Assembly (NCBI RefSeq): GCF_014218705.1
Contig: NZ_JABBJF010000002.1
Location: 248,001 to 312,000, forward strand
DNA from: Kluyvera sichuanensis
GTDB taxonomy: Bacteria; Pseudomonadota; Gammaproteobacteria; Enterobacterales; Enterobacteriaceae
DNA: 64,000 bases
Reading direction: 5' to 3'
This document shows, one piece after another, positions 51,727 to 61,318 of this stretch. The stretch's first letter is position 1, and each line of letters begins with the position of its first letter. The translations under genes and the position numbers were made by a program. The notes beneath the pieces are model-generated. The model had not been told where the DNA came from, searched no databases, and saw only the letters and a list, made by a program, of their open reading frames with translations.

Positions 51727-52563
51727 TTAGCCCTGCCCGTATTTCTCCAACAGCGCCTCGACAATCGCCAGACTTTCCGCATCGGCAACGCCATCATAGC
51801 GTGTCGGGCGGAAGTGCATCTGGAAGGCGGCAATAACCCTGATTTGCTGCATTCTGGTCATCCCCGGCCTCACCTCATAGCCATAGCGCCCCAACAGATC
51901 GAGCAGATTATTGGTCGCTACCGGTGCGTTAGGTGTACGCCCGTTCAGGTAGAACGCCACCCGATTTTCATCCGGCCATGCGCCAATACCCTGCTGCGCC
52001 AGCGACTTCCACGGAAACAGCGGCCCCGGGTCGTCTTTACGTTGTGGCGCAATGTCCGAGTGGGCAACCACGTTTTGCGGCTCAATGTTGTAGCGCTTAA
52101 TGATATCTTTCGCCAGCGGCACCAGCGCCTGAATCTGTGCCGGTTCAAACGGCGTAAAGAACTTCGCACCGTCGGCTTTCTGCCAGCCGCGGTTCTCCAG
52201 TTCAATGCCAATAGAGGTATCGTTGATGCGCGTTGCGCCGCGCCAGAAGCTGATGCCCGCATGCCAGGCAAGCTTCGACTCCGGCACCAACTGCCAGATT
52301 TTTGGCTTGCCGTGCAGCAGCGGCGGCACCGCTGGAATCAGGTAATGCACGCTTACCTGCTGACCGAGTAGCGTCGCCAGCGAGACGTCAAAATCATCCG
52401 CCGTATAGTGGATCACCAGTTCCTTGATGCGAGGATAGGCCTGCGGCGACGCCCGGCTGGTATCCAGCACATAGTTTTGCTTTTCAACAACGGCCTTTTT
52501 ATCTTCCCCGGCACACCCCGCCAGCACCATCGCCAGCATCACCACGGTGAGTAAACGTTTCAT
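51727..52563 (-). CDS. amiD: N-acetylmuramoyl-L-alanine amidase AmiD (lipoprotein)
   Basis: 278-residue outer-membrane lipoprotein amidase that cuts peptidoglycan between MurNAc and L-alanine, also acting on anhydro-muropeptides. Lipobox VLAGC with Cys17; Amidase_2 zinc ligands are visible in VIHYTADD and [15 protein letters not shown], with glutamate in [10 protein letters not shown]; a C-terminal peptidoglycan-binding helical domain follows. Its start overlaps the stop of ybjQ by 4 bp, so translation is coupled. Confidence 0.96.
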   Translation of the reverse strand: MKRLLTVVMLAMVLAGCAGEDKKAVVEKQNYVLDTSRASPQAYPRIKELVIHYTADDFDVSLATLLGQQVSVHYLIPAVPPLLHGKPKIWQLVPESKLAWHAGISFWRGATRINDTSIGIELENRGWQKADGAKFFTPFEPAQIQALVPLAKDIIKRYNIEPQNVVAHSDIAPQRKDDPGPLFPWKSLAQQGIGAWPDENRVAFYLNGRTPNAPVATNNLLDLLGRYGYEVRPGMTRMQQIRVIAAFQMHFRPTRYDGVADAESLAIVEALLEKYGQG

Positions 52564-52883
52564 CGGCGCGTTTTGACCGCCGTACCGCTCACGCTGACCA
52601 TCAACATGCTGCTGTCTTTGCCCACGGTTTCATAATCAATATCAATCCCGACGACCGCATCCGCGCCCAGCGCTTTGGCCTGCTCGCCCAACTCCTTAAA
52701 TGCAATCTCACGCGCCTTGCGCAGCTCTTTTTCATAGGCACCGGAGCGGCCACCAACGATGTCACGAATACCGGCAAAAAAATCGCGGAAAATATTGGCC
52801 CCGAGAATCGCCTCTCCCGTCACTACGCCGCAGTATTCAGTAATGGACTGCCCTTCGAGGGTGGGGGTCGTAGAAAATTGCAT
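52560..52883 (-). CDS. ybjQ: YbjQ, UPF0145/DUF74 family protein
   Basis: 107-residue protein of the YbjQ family (UPF0145), pentameric in solved structures, with no known activity. Conserved segments [19 protein letters not shown] and [13 protein letters not shown] are present. Length as in E. coli. It heads a two-gene unit with amiD. Confidence 0.94.
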   Translation of the reverse strand: MQFSTTPTLEGQSITEYCGVVTGEAILGANIFRDFFAGIRDIVGGRSGAYEKELRKAREIAFKELGEQAKALGADAVVGIDIDYETVGKDSSMLMVSVSGTAVKTRR

Positions 52884-52982
52884 GGACTACTCCTTCGTTA
52901 ACGTTCAATGCCTTAGCTCTCTGCGCTAAACGCATTATCGGACCGATACGCTATGCTTGAAAAGGGATTACTTCATTATTGT

Positions 52983-53047
52983 ATATACCCTAAATAATTC
53001 GAGTTGCAGCCAACGCACATGCAACTTGAAGTATGACGGGTATACAT
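52983..53047. repeat. Internally deleted ERIC element
   Basis: Only the two ERIC ends are present: TATACCCTAAATAATTCGAG at the left and CAACTTGAAGTATGACGGG at the right, joined by a short CCAACGCACATG segment, with terminal inverted repeats GTATA...TATAC. The central core with the ERIC-PCR primer sites is missing. Total about 65 bp. It lies between divergent ybjQ and ybjP. Confidence 0.85.
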
Positions 53048-53112
53048 AAATCGCGCCCGCTGCATGGCGGCATATGGGCGATGAATGTTGAGACAGCTAA
53101 CAAGGAATCACT

Positions 53113-53628
53113 ATGCGTTACACCAACCTTACACTTCTTCTTCCCGCAGCACTTCTGCTGAGCGCTTGTACCACCGTAACACCGGCCTATAAAGATACCG
53201 GAACCCGTGTAGGACAGTGCGTAGAAGGCGGCCCGGACGCCGTGGCGCAGAAATTTTACGACGCACAAAAACAGCAACGTAGCACCGACTTTACCGCACT
53301 TCGCCCTTACCTGAGCGACGGTCTGGCGAAGCTGCTGAGCGACAGCAGTCAGGATCCAGACAAACGTGCGCTGCTGCAATCTAACCTGTTCTCCAGCAGC
53401 GCGGGCGCACCTGACAGTACCGATGTTGCTAGCGCTTCCACCATCCCGAATACCGACGCCCGCAATATTCCGCTGCGCGTGGAGTTAAAACAGGGAACCC
53501 AGAGCTGGAAAGATGAAGTGCTGATGGTTCGCGAAGGCAACTGCTGGGCCGTTGATGACGTTCGCTATCTCGGCAACAACACCCATGCTCCAGCAGGCAC
53601 ATTGCGTCAATCTCTTGAGAAACGTTAA
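53113..53628 (+). CDS. ybjP: YbjP lipoprotein
   Basis: 171-residue lipoprotein with signal MRYTNLTLLLPAALLLSAC (lipobox LSAC, Cys19). The mature part (about 152 residues) carries two further cysteines, C36 and C154, and a DUF3828-like fold by resemblance. Matches E. coli YbjP in length; role unknown. The ribosome site AAGGAA precedes the ATG. Confidence 0.94.
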   Translation: MRYTNLTLLLPAALLLSACTTVTPAYKDTGTRVGQCVEGGPDAVAQKFYDAQKQQRSTDFTALRPYLSDGLAKLLSDSSQDPDKRALLQSNLFSSSAGAPDSTDVASASTIPNTDARNIPLRVELKQGTQSWKDEVLMVREGNCWAVDDVRYLGNNTHAPAGTLRQSLEKR

Positions 53629-53669
53629 TAAATTGTAACGTAATTCTGTCAAATGCCTTATCCCGGCAA

Positions 53670-53705
53670 AATGTCTGGCATTCCCCGTGGAATGCCGACA
53701 TTTAT
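53670..53705 (+). terminator. Terminator after ybjP
   Basis: AATGTC-GGCATTCC paired with GGAATGCC-ACATT, closed by a short loop and followed by TTTAT, 40 bp beyond ybjP. Confidence 0.8.
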
Positions 53706-53939
53706 ACCCCTCGCCCACCCCGCCCGTTATTTTGTGCTAACTTTAAAAGAAAAGTTGGTTTATATTTAAGTTTTAACGCACAAATATTGCATAACTATTC
53801 TGTCAAAGGTACTATTTGCGGCCTCAATTGCTGATAATTCTCTATGGGCTGATACCTTCAGCGGAGAAATCCAAAAACGACAGCAGAGCATGCACCTGGC
53901 CTTTCCAGGGCGAGAACAACACATTCGTGACGGGTATCA
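53706..53939 (+). promoter_or_regulatory. artPIQM promoter region with ARG-box-like site
   Basis: Gap between the ybjP terminator and artP. ATTGCATAACTATTCTGT (53,786-53,803) resembles the ArgR half-operator (TGAAT/ATTCA dyad), with a weaker AT-rich partner about 21 bp upstream. ArgR control of art genes is reported in E. coli. The evidence is weaker here than for artJ. Confidence 0.5.
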
Positions 53940-54668
53940 ATGAGCATTAAATTAGACGGCATTAACTGCTTTTATGGCGCGCATCAGGCGCTGTTCGACA
54001 TCACGCTGCAATGCCCTGAGGGCGAAACGCTGGTACTGCTTGGCCCAAGTGGCGCAGGTAAAAGCTCACTCCTGCGCGTGCTGAATCTGCTGGAAATGCC
54101 GAAATCCGGCACCCTGGCGATTGCGGGTAACCATTTCGATTTTGCTAAGACCCCGTCAGACAAAGCGATTCGCGAACTGCGTCAAAACGTCGGCATGGTC
54201 TTCCAGCAATACAATCTCTGGCCTCACCTGACGGTGGTGCAAAACCTGATTGAAGCGCCATGCCGCGTGCTGGGCTTAAGCAAAGATCAAGCGATGGCAC
54301 GGGCGGAAAAACTGCTGGAGCGTTTACGTCTCAAGCCGTTTAGCGATCGCTATCCGCTGCACCTTTCCGGTGGCCAGCAGCAGCGCGTGGCGATTGCCCG
54401 TGCGCTGATGATGGAGCCGCAGGTTCTGCTGTTTGATGAACCGACCGCCGCGCTTGACCCGGAAATTACCGCCCAGATCGTCAGCATTATTCACGAACTG
54501 GCTGAAACCAACATTACCCAGGTTATCGTCACCCACGAAGTGGAAGTGGCGCGTAAAACGGCCAGCCGTGTGGTGTACATGGAAAACGGTTATATCGTCG
54601 AACAAGGCGATGCAAGCTGCTTTAACAGCCCACAGACTGATGAATTTAGAAGTTATCTTTCTCACTGA
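53940..54668 (+). CDS. artP: Arginine ABC transporter ATP-binding protein ArtP
   Basis: 242-residue ABC ATPase that powers arginine uptake through ArtQ and ArtM. Walker [10 protein letters not shown], signature LSGGQQQR, Walker [15 protein letters not shown] and a switch histidine (VTHEVE) are all present. First gene of artPIQM; artI starts 17 bp downstream. Confidence 0.97.
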   Translation: MSIKLDGINCFYGAHQALFDITLQCPEGETLVLLGPSGAGKSSLLRVLNLLEMPKSGTLAIAGNHFDFAKTPSDKAIRELRQNVGMVFQQYNLWPHLTVVQNLIEAPCRVLGLSKDQAMARAEKLLERLRLKPFSDRYPLHLSGGQQQRVAIARALMMEPQVLLFDEPTAALDPEITAQIVSIIHELAETNITQVIVTHEVEVARKTASRVVYMENGYIVEQGDASCFNSPQTDEFRSYLSH

Positions 54669-54685
54669 GATTCAGGACAATGACG

Positions 54686-55417
54686 ATGAAAAAAGTACTG
54701 ATTGCCGCGCTGCTTGCTAGCGTCAGCCTCTCCGCTGCCGCCGCTCAAACTATCCGTTTCGCGACCGAAGCTTCTTACCCTCCGTTTGAATCCGTGGACG
54801 CCAACAATAAGATCGTCGGCTTCGACGTGGATCTGGCGAACGCCCTGTGTAAAGAGATCGATGCGACCTGTACCTTCAGCAACCAGTCTTTCGATAGCCT
54901 GATTCCTAGCCTGAAATTCCGCCGTATCGATGCGGTGATGGCCGGTATGGATATCACCCCAGAACGTGAAAAACAGGTGCTGTTCACCACCCCGTACTAC
55001 GACAACTCAGCCCTGTTTATCGGCGTGAAAGGCAAGTTCACCGGCGTTGATCAGCTGAAAGGCAAAAAAGTGGGCGTGCAGAACGGCACCACGCACCAGA
55101 AATTCATCATGGATAAACATCCGGAAATCACGACTGTGCCTTACGACAGCTATCAGAACGCCAAGCTGGATCTGCAGAACGGGCGTATCGACGCGGTCTT
55201 CGGTGATACCGCCGTGGTGACCGAATGGCTGAAAGCCAACGATAAGCTGGCGGCCGTCGGCGATAAAGTGACCGATAAAGACTACTTTGGCACCGGCCTG
55301 GGTATTGCTGTCCGTCAGGGCAACACCGAGCTGCAGCAGAAATTCAACGCTGCGCTGGAAAAAGTGAAGAAAGACGGTACCTACCAAACCATCTACGCTA
55401 AATGGTTCCAGAAGTAA
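54686..55417 (+). CDS. artI: Arginine-binding periplasmic protein ArtI
   Basis: 243-residue family-3 solute-binding protein with signal peptide MKKVLIAALLASVSLSAAAA (cleaved about residue 19-20). The binding-site tract FATEASYPPFES and GMDITPEREKQV are present. It is paralogous to ArtJ at 56,983, about as long and aligned along its whole length. The start is the ATG at 54,686, two codons inside the open frame. Delivers arginine (and possibly related basic amino acids) to ArtQM. Confidence 0.96.
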   Translation: MKKVLIAALLASVSLSAAAAQTIRFATEASYPPFESVDANNKIVGFDVDLANALCKEIDATCTFSNQSFDSLIPSLKFRRIDAVMAGMDITPEREKQVLFTTPYYDNSALFIGVKGKFTGVDQLKGKKVGVQNGTTHQKFIMDKHPEITTVPYDSYQNAKLDLQNGRIDAVFGDTAVVTEWLKANDKLAAVGDKVTDKDYFGTGLGIAVRQGNTELQQKFNAALEKVKKDGTYQTIYAKWFQK

Positions 55418-55423
55418 GACTTG

Positions 55424-56140
55424 ATGAACGAAATGTTTCCTTTAGCAAGCGCCGCCGGCATGACCGTCGGCCTTGCCGTTTGTGCACTGATAATCGGCCT
55501 CGCGCTGGCGATGTTCTTTGCGGTATGGGAGTCAGTTAAATGGCGCCCTATCGCATGGCTCGGCTCCGCGGTGGTTACCGTGCTGCGCGGCCTGCCGGAA
55601 ATTCTGGTGGTGCTGTTTATCTACTTCGGCTCTTCACAGCTGCTGCTGACGCTGTCCGACGGTTTTAACATCAACCTCGGCTTCGTACAGATTCCGGTAC
55701 AGATGCAGATCGAAAACTTCGACGTCAGCCCGTTCCTGTGCGGCGTGATTGCCCTCTCCCTGCTCTACGCAGCCTACGCTTCACAGACTCTGCGCGGCGC
55801 GTTAAAAGCGGTACCGGCAGGTCAGTGGGAGTCCGGTCAGGCATTGGGTATGTCGAAAAGCGCCATCTTCTTCCGGCTGGTGATGCCGCAGATGTGGCGT
55901 CACGCGTTGCCGGGTCTCGGAAACCAGTGGCTGGTGCTGCTGAAAGATACCGCGCTGGTGTCGCTGATTAGCGTGAACGATCTGATGCTGCAAACCAAGA
56001 GTATCGCCACTCGCACCCAGGAGCCGTTTACCTGGTATATCGTGGCGGCGGCTATTTACCTGGTGATTACCCTGCTCAGCCAGTACATCCTCAAACGCAT
56101 TGACCTGCGTACCACTCGCTTTGAACGGAGACCAGGCTGA
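55424..56140 (+). CDS. artQ: Arginine ABC transporter permease ArtQ
   Basis: 238-residue inner-membrane permease of the His/Glu/Gln family with five predicted helices and the EAA loop ([19 protein letters not shown]). It partners with ArtM and ArtP. The start is the ATG at 55,424; a TTG one codon earlier is also in frame. Its stop overlaps the first base of artM, showing tight coupling. Confidence 0.96.
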   Translation: MNEMFPLASAAGMTVGLAVCALIIGLALAMFFAVWESVKWRPIAWLGSAVVTVLRGLPEILVVLFIYFGSSQLLLTLSDGFNINLGFVQIPVQMQIENFDVSPFLCGVIALSLLYAAYASQTLRGALKAVPAGQWESGQALGMSKSAIFFRLVMPQMWRHALPGLGNQWLVLLKDTALVSLISVNDLMLQTKSIATRTQEPFTWYIVAAAIYLVITLLSQYILKRIDLRTTRFERRPG

Positions 56141-56808
56141 TGCTCGAGTATTTACCGGAACTGATGAAAGGGCTGCACACCAGCCTGACGTTGACCGTTG
56201 CCTCCATCGTGGTGGCGCTGGTGCTGGCGCTGATTTTCACCATCATTCTGACGCTGAAAACGCCGGTGCTGGTGTGGCTGGTTCGCGGCTACATTACGCT
56301 GTTCACCGGTACGCCGCTGCTGGTGCAGATCTTCCTCATCTACTACGGCCCAGGCCAGTTCCCGACGCTGCAGAACTACCCGGTGCTGTGGCACCTGCTC
56401 TCTGAGCCGTGGCTGTGTGCGCTGATTGCGCTGTCGCTGAACAGCGCCGCTTACACCACACAGCTGTTCTTCGGGGCGATTCGCGCCATTCCAGAAGGCC
56501 AGTGGCAGTCCTGTGATGCGCTGGGGATGAGTAAGAAAGATACGCTGGCTATTTTACTGCCGTATGCGTTTAAACGCGCGCTCTCGTCCTACTCCAACGA
56601 AGTGGTGCTGGTGTTCAAGAGTACGTCTCTTGCCTACACCATCACGCTGATGGAAGTGATGGGCCACGGTCAGCTGCTCTACGGGCGCACCTATGACGTG
56701 ATGGTCTTTGGCGCTGCCGGGCTGGTTTATCTGGTCGTAAACGGCCTGCTGACGCTGATGATGCGTTTAATCGAGCGCAAGGCGCTGGCCTTCGAACATC
56801 GCGACTAA
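56140..56808 (+). CDS. artM: Arginine ABC transporter permease ArtM
   Basis: 222-residue permease with five helices and EAA loop (AIRAIPEGQWQSCDALGMS). It pairs with ArtQ in the membrane. It overlaps the artQ stop by one base. A terminator follows and artJ has its own promoter. Confidence 0.96.
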   Translation: MLEYLPELMKGLHTSLTLTVASIVVALVLALIFTIILTLKTPVLVWLVRGYITLFTGTPLLVQIFLIYYGPGQFPTLQNYPVLWHLLSEPWLCALIALSLNSAAYTTQLFFGAIRAIPEGQWQSCDALGMSKKDTLAILLPYAFKRALSSYSNEVVLVFKSTSLAYTITLMEVMGHGQLLYGRTYDVMVFGAAGLVYLVVNGLLTLMMRLIERKALAFEHRD

Positions 56809-56830
56809 CTTCTGCATAAACTGCGTTTAT

Positions 56831-56868
56831 AAAAACGGATAAGCCATTGGCTTGTCCGTTTTTTTTTT
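56831..56868 (+). terminator. Terminator after artM
   Basis: AACGGA-AGCC / GGCT-TCCGTT stem followed by a run of ten T residues, 23 bp after artM. Confidence 0.9.
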
Positions 56869-56874
56869 CGACAC

Positions 56875-56913
56875 ATAAAATATTTAATCAAATATATTGC
56901 ATACAAATTCACT
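56875..56913 (+). promoter_or_regulatory. Paired ARG boxes upstream of artJ
   Basis: ATTGCATACAAATTCACT (56,896-56,913) matches the 18-bp ARG box closely (TGCAT/ATTCA arms). A weaker box lies at 56,875-56,892, giving the 3-bp separation of paired ArgR operators. The site is about 70 bp upstream of artJ. artJ is an ArgR-repressed gene in E. coli, so arginine repression is likely here. Confidence 0.68.
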
Positions 56914-56982
56914 TAGTGGCATTGTAGCTCCATGCCACACGCAGGGCAGCACCCAATAAGCGAGACAGACAGGAGCTCATCC

Positions 56983-57714
56983 ATGAAAAAATTAGTATTG
57001 GCCGCCTTACTTGCCACCGTCGCCGCAGGCGCTCAGGCCGCAGATAAAATCAGCTTTGGCGTTTCCGCCACCTACCCGCCGTTTGAATCCATGGATGCCA
57101 GCAACCAGATTGTCGGCTTTGATATCGATCTGGCTAACGCGCTCTGTAAGCAGATGCAGGCTGAGTGTACGTTCACCAACCATGCGTTCGATAGCCTGAT
57201 TCCGGCGCTGAAGTTTAAGAAATACGATGCGGTCATTTCCGGCATGGACATCACCCCAGAGCGTAGCAAGCAAGTTGCCTTTACCGATGCCTACTATGCC
57301 AACTCGGCGCTGGTGATTGCCAAAAAAGGTGAGTTCAAAACCTTTGACGACCTGAAAGGCAAACGCATCGGGATGGAAAACGGCACTACCCACCAGAAAT
57401 ACCTGATGGATAAGCATCCGGAAGTGAAAACCGTGGCTTATGACAGCTACCAGAACGCGATTATCGACCTGAAAAATGGCCGTATCGACGGCGTGTTTGG
57501 TGATACCGCGGTGGTGAATGAATGGCTGAAAACCAATCCGCAGCTGGGCGCGGCCACCGAGAAAGTGACCGATCCGCAATACTTCGGTATCGGCCTGGGC
57601 ATTGCGGTACGTCCGGATAACAAAGCGCTGCTGGAAAAACTGAACGGCGCGTTGAAAGCGATTAAAGCTGACGGGACCTACCAGAAGATTAACGATAAGT
57701 GGTTTGCTGAGTAA
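56983..57714 (+). CDS. artJ: Arginine-binding periplasmic protein ArtJ
   Basis: 243-residue solute-binding protein, paralogue of ArtI, with signal MKKLVLAALLATVAAGAQA and mature start about ADKISFG. Conserved tracts VSATYPPFESMD and MDITPERSKQV are present. E. coli ArtJ is the arginine-specific receptor for ArtQMP. The start is the ATG at 56,983, after GACAGGAG; the frame is open 17 codons upstream. Transcribed alone. Confidence 0.96.
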   Translation: MKKLVLAALLATVAAGAQAADKISFGVSATYPPFESMDASNQIVGFDIDLANALCKQMQAECTFTNHAFDSLIPALKFKKYDAVISGMDITPERSKQVAFTDAYYANSALVIAKKGEFKTFDDLKGKRIGMENGTTHQKYLMDKHPEVKTVAYDSYQNAIIDLKNGRIDGVFGDTAVVNEWLKTNPQLGAATEKVTDPQYFGIGLGIAVRPDNKALLEKLNGALKAIKADGTYQKINDKWFAE

Positions 57715-57719
57715 TCAGC

Positions 57720-57795
57720 CGTTCCCGGGGTCGCTAACTGTACGCCCGGGCTACCAGAAACACGTAGCCCGGCCAAGCGAAGCGCCGCCGGGACT
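57720..57795. repeat. BIME (paired REP units) between artJ and rlmC
   Basis: Two GC-rich palindromic units facing each other: GTACGCCCGGGCTACCAG at the left and GTAGCCCGGCCAAGCGAAGC at the right, then GCCGCCGGGAC. It lies between convergent artJ and rlmC and is related to the element at 41,646-41,720. It may also stabilise message ends. Confidence 0.78.
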
Positions 57796-58921
57796 ATCGC
57801 CGCACCAACAGCGTCAACACCTCGTAATGCGCCGTATGCGGGAACATATCAAACAGCTGCACCTTCTCCACGCGATACCCTGCCAGATGCGCAAAATCCT
57901 TCGCCATGGTCTGTGCATTACAGCTGGAATAGATAATAAATTCCGGCGCCATCTCACTTAAATAGTCACACAGCGCCTTACCAATGCCGCGACGCGGTGG
58001 ATTAACCAGCACCAGCTGCGGAATATCGGCCTGAGCGGTAGCAAACTGCGTCGAATCCAGCGCCTGGAAATGGAGCTTATCCAGACCCAGCGCCGCCGCC
58101 GACTGCTTAGCACAGGCGATCGCTTCTGGCGCAATTTCGATGCCGGTCAACGTCATCTCCGGCGTAGCACAGTGCAGACCAAAACCGCCGACGCCGCAGA
58201 ACAGATCCCACATATGGTTAACCGGCAGCGCCCTCACCCAGTCGCGCGCGGTGGCGTACAGCGCGCTCGCCACCGTCGGGTTGGTCTGGAAGAAGCTCTG
58301 CGGGCGGATCCACAGCGGCACGTCGTTAAAGCTTTCCGCCAGCGCCTGCTGCTCGGTAAAAAAGATTTCCTGCTCGCCTTCCATAATCGCCATATGCACC
58401 GGCTGAATATTGGCAGTAATGACCTTCAGCTGCGGCAGGTGCGCCTGTAGCGACGGCAGCGCTGCGCGAAGCTGGGCCAGCTTGGCTTCTGAGCGCAGCA
58501 CGAAACGCAGCATCATGCCGCCGTCCAGCTGGCTTTCGGTGAGCAGCAGATACTTCAGCTCGCCGCGCTTACGCGCCACGTTGTAGGGCGTTAAACCCGC
58601 ACGGGCGATAAACGGCTTCAGTGCGGCAAAGACCGGGGCAAACGAATCGGGATAAAGCGGACAGTCGGTTAAGTCTTCCGGCGTACCGTCACGGTGCAGC
58701 ATGCCGAGCAGCGGACGCTCAACGCTACCACTGACCACCATTTTGGCTTTATTACGAAAGCCCTGTTCCGTGCCAGATACCGGTGCGCACCAGGCGTTAA
58801 CGGAAAAATCCGCCAACAACGTCTGGAGATCGGCCATTTTGGCCGCGAGTTGCTCGGCTATCGGCTGCTCAATCCACTGACAGGAACGGCAACGATGGGC
58901 ATCATAAAGTGCGCACTGCAT
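57794..58921 (-). CDS. rlmC: 23S rRNA (uracil-747-C5)-methyltransferase RlmC
   Basis: 375-residue SAM-dependent RNA methyltransferase (RumB) that makes m5U747 in 23S rRNA. It has an N-terminal 4Fe-4S cysteine set ([16 protein letters not shown]), a central TRAM-less RNA-binding part, and a C-terminal Rossmann fold with [11 protein letters not shown], the PRRGIGK tract, and the catalytic cysteine in YSSCNAQT. Length as in E. coli. ybjO lies upstream on the same strand. Confidence 0.97.
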   Translation of the reverse strand: MQCALYDAHRCRSCQWIEQPIAEQLAAKMADLQTLLADFSVNAWCAPVSGTEQGFRNKAKMVVSGSVERPLLGMLHRDGTPEDLTDCPLYPDSFAPVFAALKPFIARAGLTPYNVARKRGELKYLLLTESQLDGGMMLRFVLRSEAKLAQLRAALPSLQAHLPQLKVITANIQPVHMAIMEGEQEIFFTEQQALAESFNDVPLWIRPQSFFQTNPTVASALYATARDWVRALPVNHMWDLFCGVGGFGLHCATPEMTLTGIEIAPEAIACAKQSAAALGLDKLHFQALDSTQFATAQADIPQLVLVNPPRRGIGKALCDYLSEMAPEFIIYSSCNAQTMAKDFAHLAGYRVEKVQLFDMFPHTAHYEVLTLLVRR

Positions 58922-58963
58922 AAAAAGACCTTGAGAAAATCGGGGGCGTGGATTGTATCACCG

Positions 58964-59437
58964 TTATTGTAAGCGGAAAAATCGCCGGGAGGCCGCGGGC
59001 AGAAAAAGCAGGCATAAAACCAGCAGATCCGGCATTTTTTGCATTACCAGCGATCGGAAGATCTCCCGCTTCGACTCGCCCGCGATGCTGAACAGCTCAG
59101 GATAGCCATAGCCCAGCGATGCCGCCCACAGATAGCTGGCAGCAATGACCTGCGTCAGCAGGTAGACCCAGCGTGCCCAGTTACGCCCTTTCACCAGCGA
59201 AAATGCGCAGCCTATTTCGACAAAAACCAGCACCAGACTACTGAGGAAAACCAGCGTCAGCGTCCAGGTCTGTACGCTACGGTGAATAAACTCGCCAATG
59301 CCATGCAGCCCGAGCAGGTTGATTATCATAATCAGATCGAGACAGCGGATTAAAATAATGGCGAGCGCCGCCACCTGCACCAAAGCAGGGACATTCAGAC
59401 GAGCATGCGACTGACGGCTTCGAGTAAACAGTTCCAA
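58964..59437 (-). CDS. ybjO: YbjO, DUF2593 inner-membrane protein
   Basis: 157-residue membrane protein with four predicted helices and highly conserved core (SHARLNVPALVQVAALAI, SLGYGYPELFSI). Role unknown. I chose a TTG start at 59,437 (MELFTRSRQSHARL) because GGAAGG lies eight bases upstream and the length then resembles E. coli YbjO (162). Extending the frame further would run through the potI terminator hairpin at 59,459-59,484. Probably transcribed with rlmC (42 bp gap). Confidence 0.88.
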   Translation of the reverse strand: MELFTRSRQSHARLNVPALVQVAALAIILIRCLDLIMIINLLGLHGIGEFIHRSVQTWTLTLVFLSSLVLVFVEIGCAFSLVKGRNWARWVYLLTQVIAASYLWAASLGYGYPELFSIAGESKREIFRSLVMQKMPDLLVLCLLFLPAASRRFFRLQ

Positions 59438-59453
59438 TGTTGTTGCCTTCCAT

Positions 59454-59484
59454 GAAAACGATGCCGCGAACATTCGCGGCATCG
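59454..59484 (-). terminator. Terminator of the potFGHI operon
   Basis: Perfect 12-bp stem CGATGCCGCGAA/TTCGCGGCATCG with a 2-base loop as written, followed on the minus strand by TTTT. It lies 30 bp after potI and before ybjO. Confidence 0.9.
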
Positions 59485-59513
59485 ACTGCACATCCCTACT
59501 GATTTTAAGAGGA

Positions 59514-60359
59514 TTATCCGCGTCTTGCACGCTGGATATCGCGCACCCGCTGTTTTTCTGCTCGCGCCATCAGATACCAGGCGATAAATCCGACAATTCC
59601 GACCACGCCGAGGATAAGCGTCGCCAGGGCGTTAATCTCCGGATTCACCCCCATGCGTACGCTGGAGAAGACCAGCATTGGCAGCGTGGTCGCACCTGGA
59701 CCCGAGACGAAGCTGGCAATCACCAGATCGTCGAGCGACAGCGTGAAGGCAAGCAGCCAGCCGGAGACCACAGCAGGCATGATCATCGGTAGCGTAATAA
59801 TGAAAAAGACCTTCAGCGGCGTCGCTCCGAGATCCATCGCGGCCTCTTCAATCGAACGGTCAAGTTCACGCAACCGCGAAGAGATAACCACCGCCACATA
59901 CGCCGTACAGAAGGTAACGTGCGCCAGCCAGATGGTCAGCATGCCACGGTCGGCAGGCCAGCCAATCGCGTGGCCCAATGCCACAAAGAGCAGCAGCAGC
60001 GACAGCCCGGTAATGACGTCCGGCATAACCAGCGGTGCCGTTATCATAAAGGCAAAGCCGTTGGAGCCGCGGAAACGACCAAAGCGCACCATCACTACAG
60101 CGGCAATGGTGCCGAGGATGGCCGCCATGGTTGCCGCGCAGGCCGCAATCGTCAGGCTTAGCCCTACAGCGCTCATCATCGCATCATCGCGGAACAGTTC
60201 GCCGTACCAGCGCGTCGACCAGCCCGCCCACACGGTGACCAGCTTCGAGCTGTTAAACGAGTAGACCACCAGCATCAGCATCGGCGCATAGAGGAAGGTA
60301 AACCCAATCACCAGAATCAGAATGCGCCACGGCGATCTTACGACAGGCAGGTTGTTCAT
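59514..60359 (-). CDS. potI: Putrescine ABC transporter permease PotI
   Basis: 281-residue inner-membrane permease with six predicted helices and the EAA-type loop (AAMDLGATPLKVFFIITLP). Together with PotH it forms the pore for putrescine. It overlaps the potH stop by 4 bp. Last gene of potFGHI. Confidence 0.96.
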   Translation of the reverse strand: MNNLPVVRSPWRILILVIGFTFLYAPMLMLVVYSFNSSKLVTVWAGWSTRWYGELFRDDAMMSAVGLSLTIAACAATMAAILGTIAAVVMVRFGRFRGSNGFAFMITAPLVMPDVITGLSLLLLFVALGHAIGWPADRGMLTIWLAHVTFCTAYVAVVISSRLRELDRSIEEAAMDLGATPLKVFFIITLPMIMPAVVSGWLLAFTLSLDDLVIASFVSGPGATTLPMLVFSSVRMGVNPEINALATLILGVVGIVGFIAWYLMARAEKQRVRDIQRARRG

Positions 60360-61309
60360 CCGTGGTCTCCCATCTGTTTTTGCTGATACTTATGGAACCA
60401 CATGATCGGCACGATCAGCAGCAACAGCATCACAATCGCCACCGCCGAGGCCACCGGCCAGTCGCGGTTGTTAAAGAACTCCTGCCACAGCACGCGGCCA
60501 ATCATAATGCTGTCCGGGCCGCCGAGCAGTTCCGGGATCACAAACTCCCCGACCGCTGGGATAAACACCAGCATCGAACCAGCAATAATCCCACCTTTGG
60601 TGAGCGGCACAATCACGCTGAAGAAGGTTTTCAGCGGGCGAGCACCCAAGTCCAGCGAGGCTTCCACCAGCGAATAGTCGATGCGGGTCAGCGCGGTATA
60701 GATAGGCAACACCATAAACGGCAGATAGGCGTAAACAATGCCGATATAGACCGCCAGGTTGGTGTGCAGAATCGTCAGCGGCTGATCGATAACGCCTAAC
60801 CACATCAGGAAGTTATTCAGAATGCCGTTGTTTTTCAGGATCCCCATCCACGCATAAACGCGGATCAAGAACGAGGTCCACGACGGCAGAATCACCAACA
60901 GCAGCAGAATATTACGCGTTGATGGTTTGCTGTGCGCCACCGCCCACGCCAATGGGTAGCCAAGCAGCAGACAACAGATCGTCGAGATCCCCGCCACCTG
61001 CAATGATTGCAAATAGGCCTCAAAGTAGAGCGGATCGTCGGTAAGCTGCAGGAAGTTGCCGAAGTTCAACGCAAGTGTGAGCTGACCGTCGGCCCACTCC
61101 ATGAGATCGGTATACGGCGGGATCGCGCGCGCCATCTCCGCCAGGCTGATTTTGAAAACAATCAGGAACGGCAGCAGAAACAGCAGGATCAGCCACACGT
61201 ACGGCATGGCAATGACCAGCTTGCGCCCGTGCTTCATATTGATGCGCGCTAGCCACAGGACGAAGCCGCCCGGTTTGCGCGAACGGGCTGGTGGTTCAAA
61301 CGTACTCAT
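60356..61309 (-). CDS. potH: Putrescine ABC transporter permease PotH
   Basis: 317-residue permease with six helices and EAA loop (EASLDLGARPLKTFFSVIVP). Its N-terminal 40 residues are cytoplasmic and basic. It forms the PotHI heterodimer. It starts 9 bp after potG; potI overlaps its end. Confidence 0.96.
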   Translation of the reverse strand: MSTFEPPARSRKPGGFVLWLARINMKHGRKLVIAMPYVWLILLFLLPFLIVFKISLAEMARAIPPYTDLMEWADGQLTLALNFGNFLQLTDDPLYFEAYLQSLQVAGISTICCLLLGYPLAWAVAHSKPSTRNILLLLVILPSWTSFLIRVYAWMGILKNNGILNNFLMWLGVIDQPLTILHTNLAVYIGIVYAYLPFMVLPIYTALTRIDYSLVEASLDLGARPLKTFFSVIVPLTKGGIIAGSMLVFIPAVGEFVIPELLGGPDSIMIGRVLWQEFFNNRDWPVASAVAIVMLLLLIVPIMWFHKYQQKQMGDHG

Positions 61310-61318
61310 AGCCCCTCC

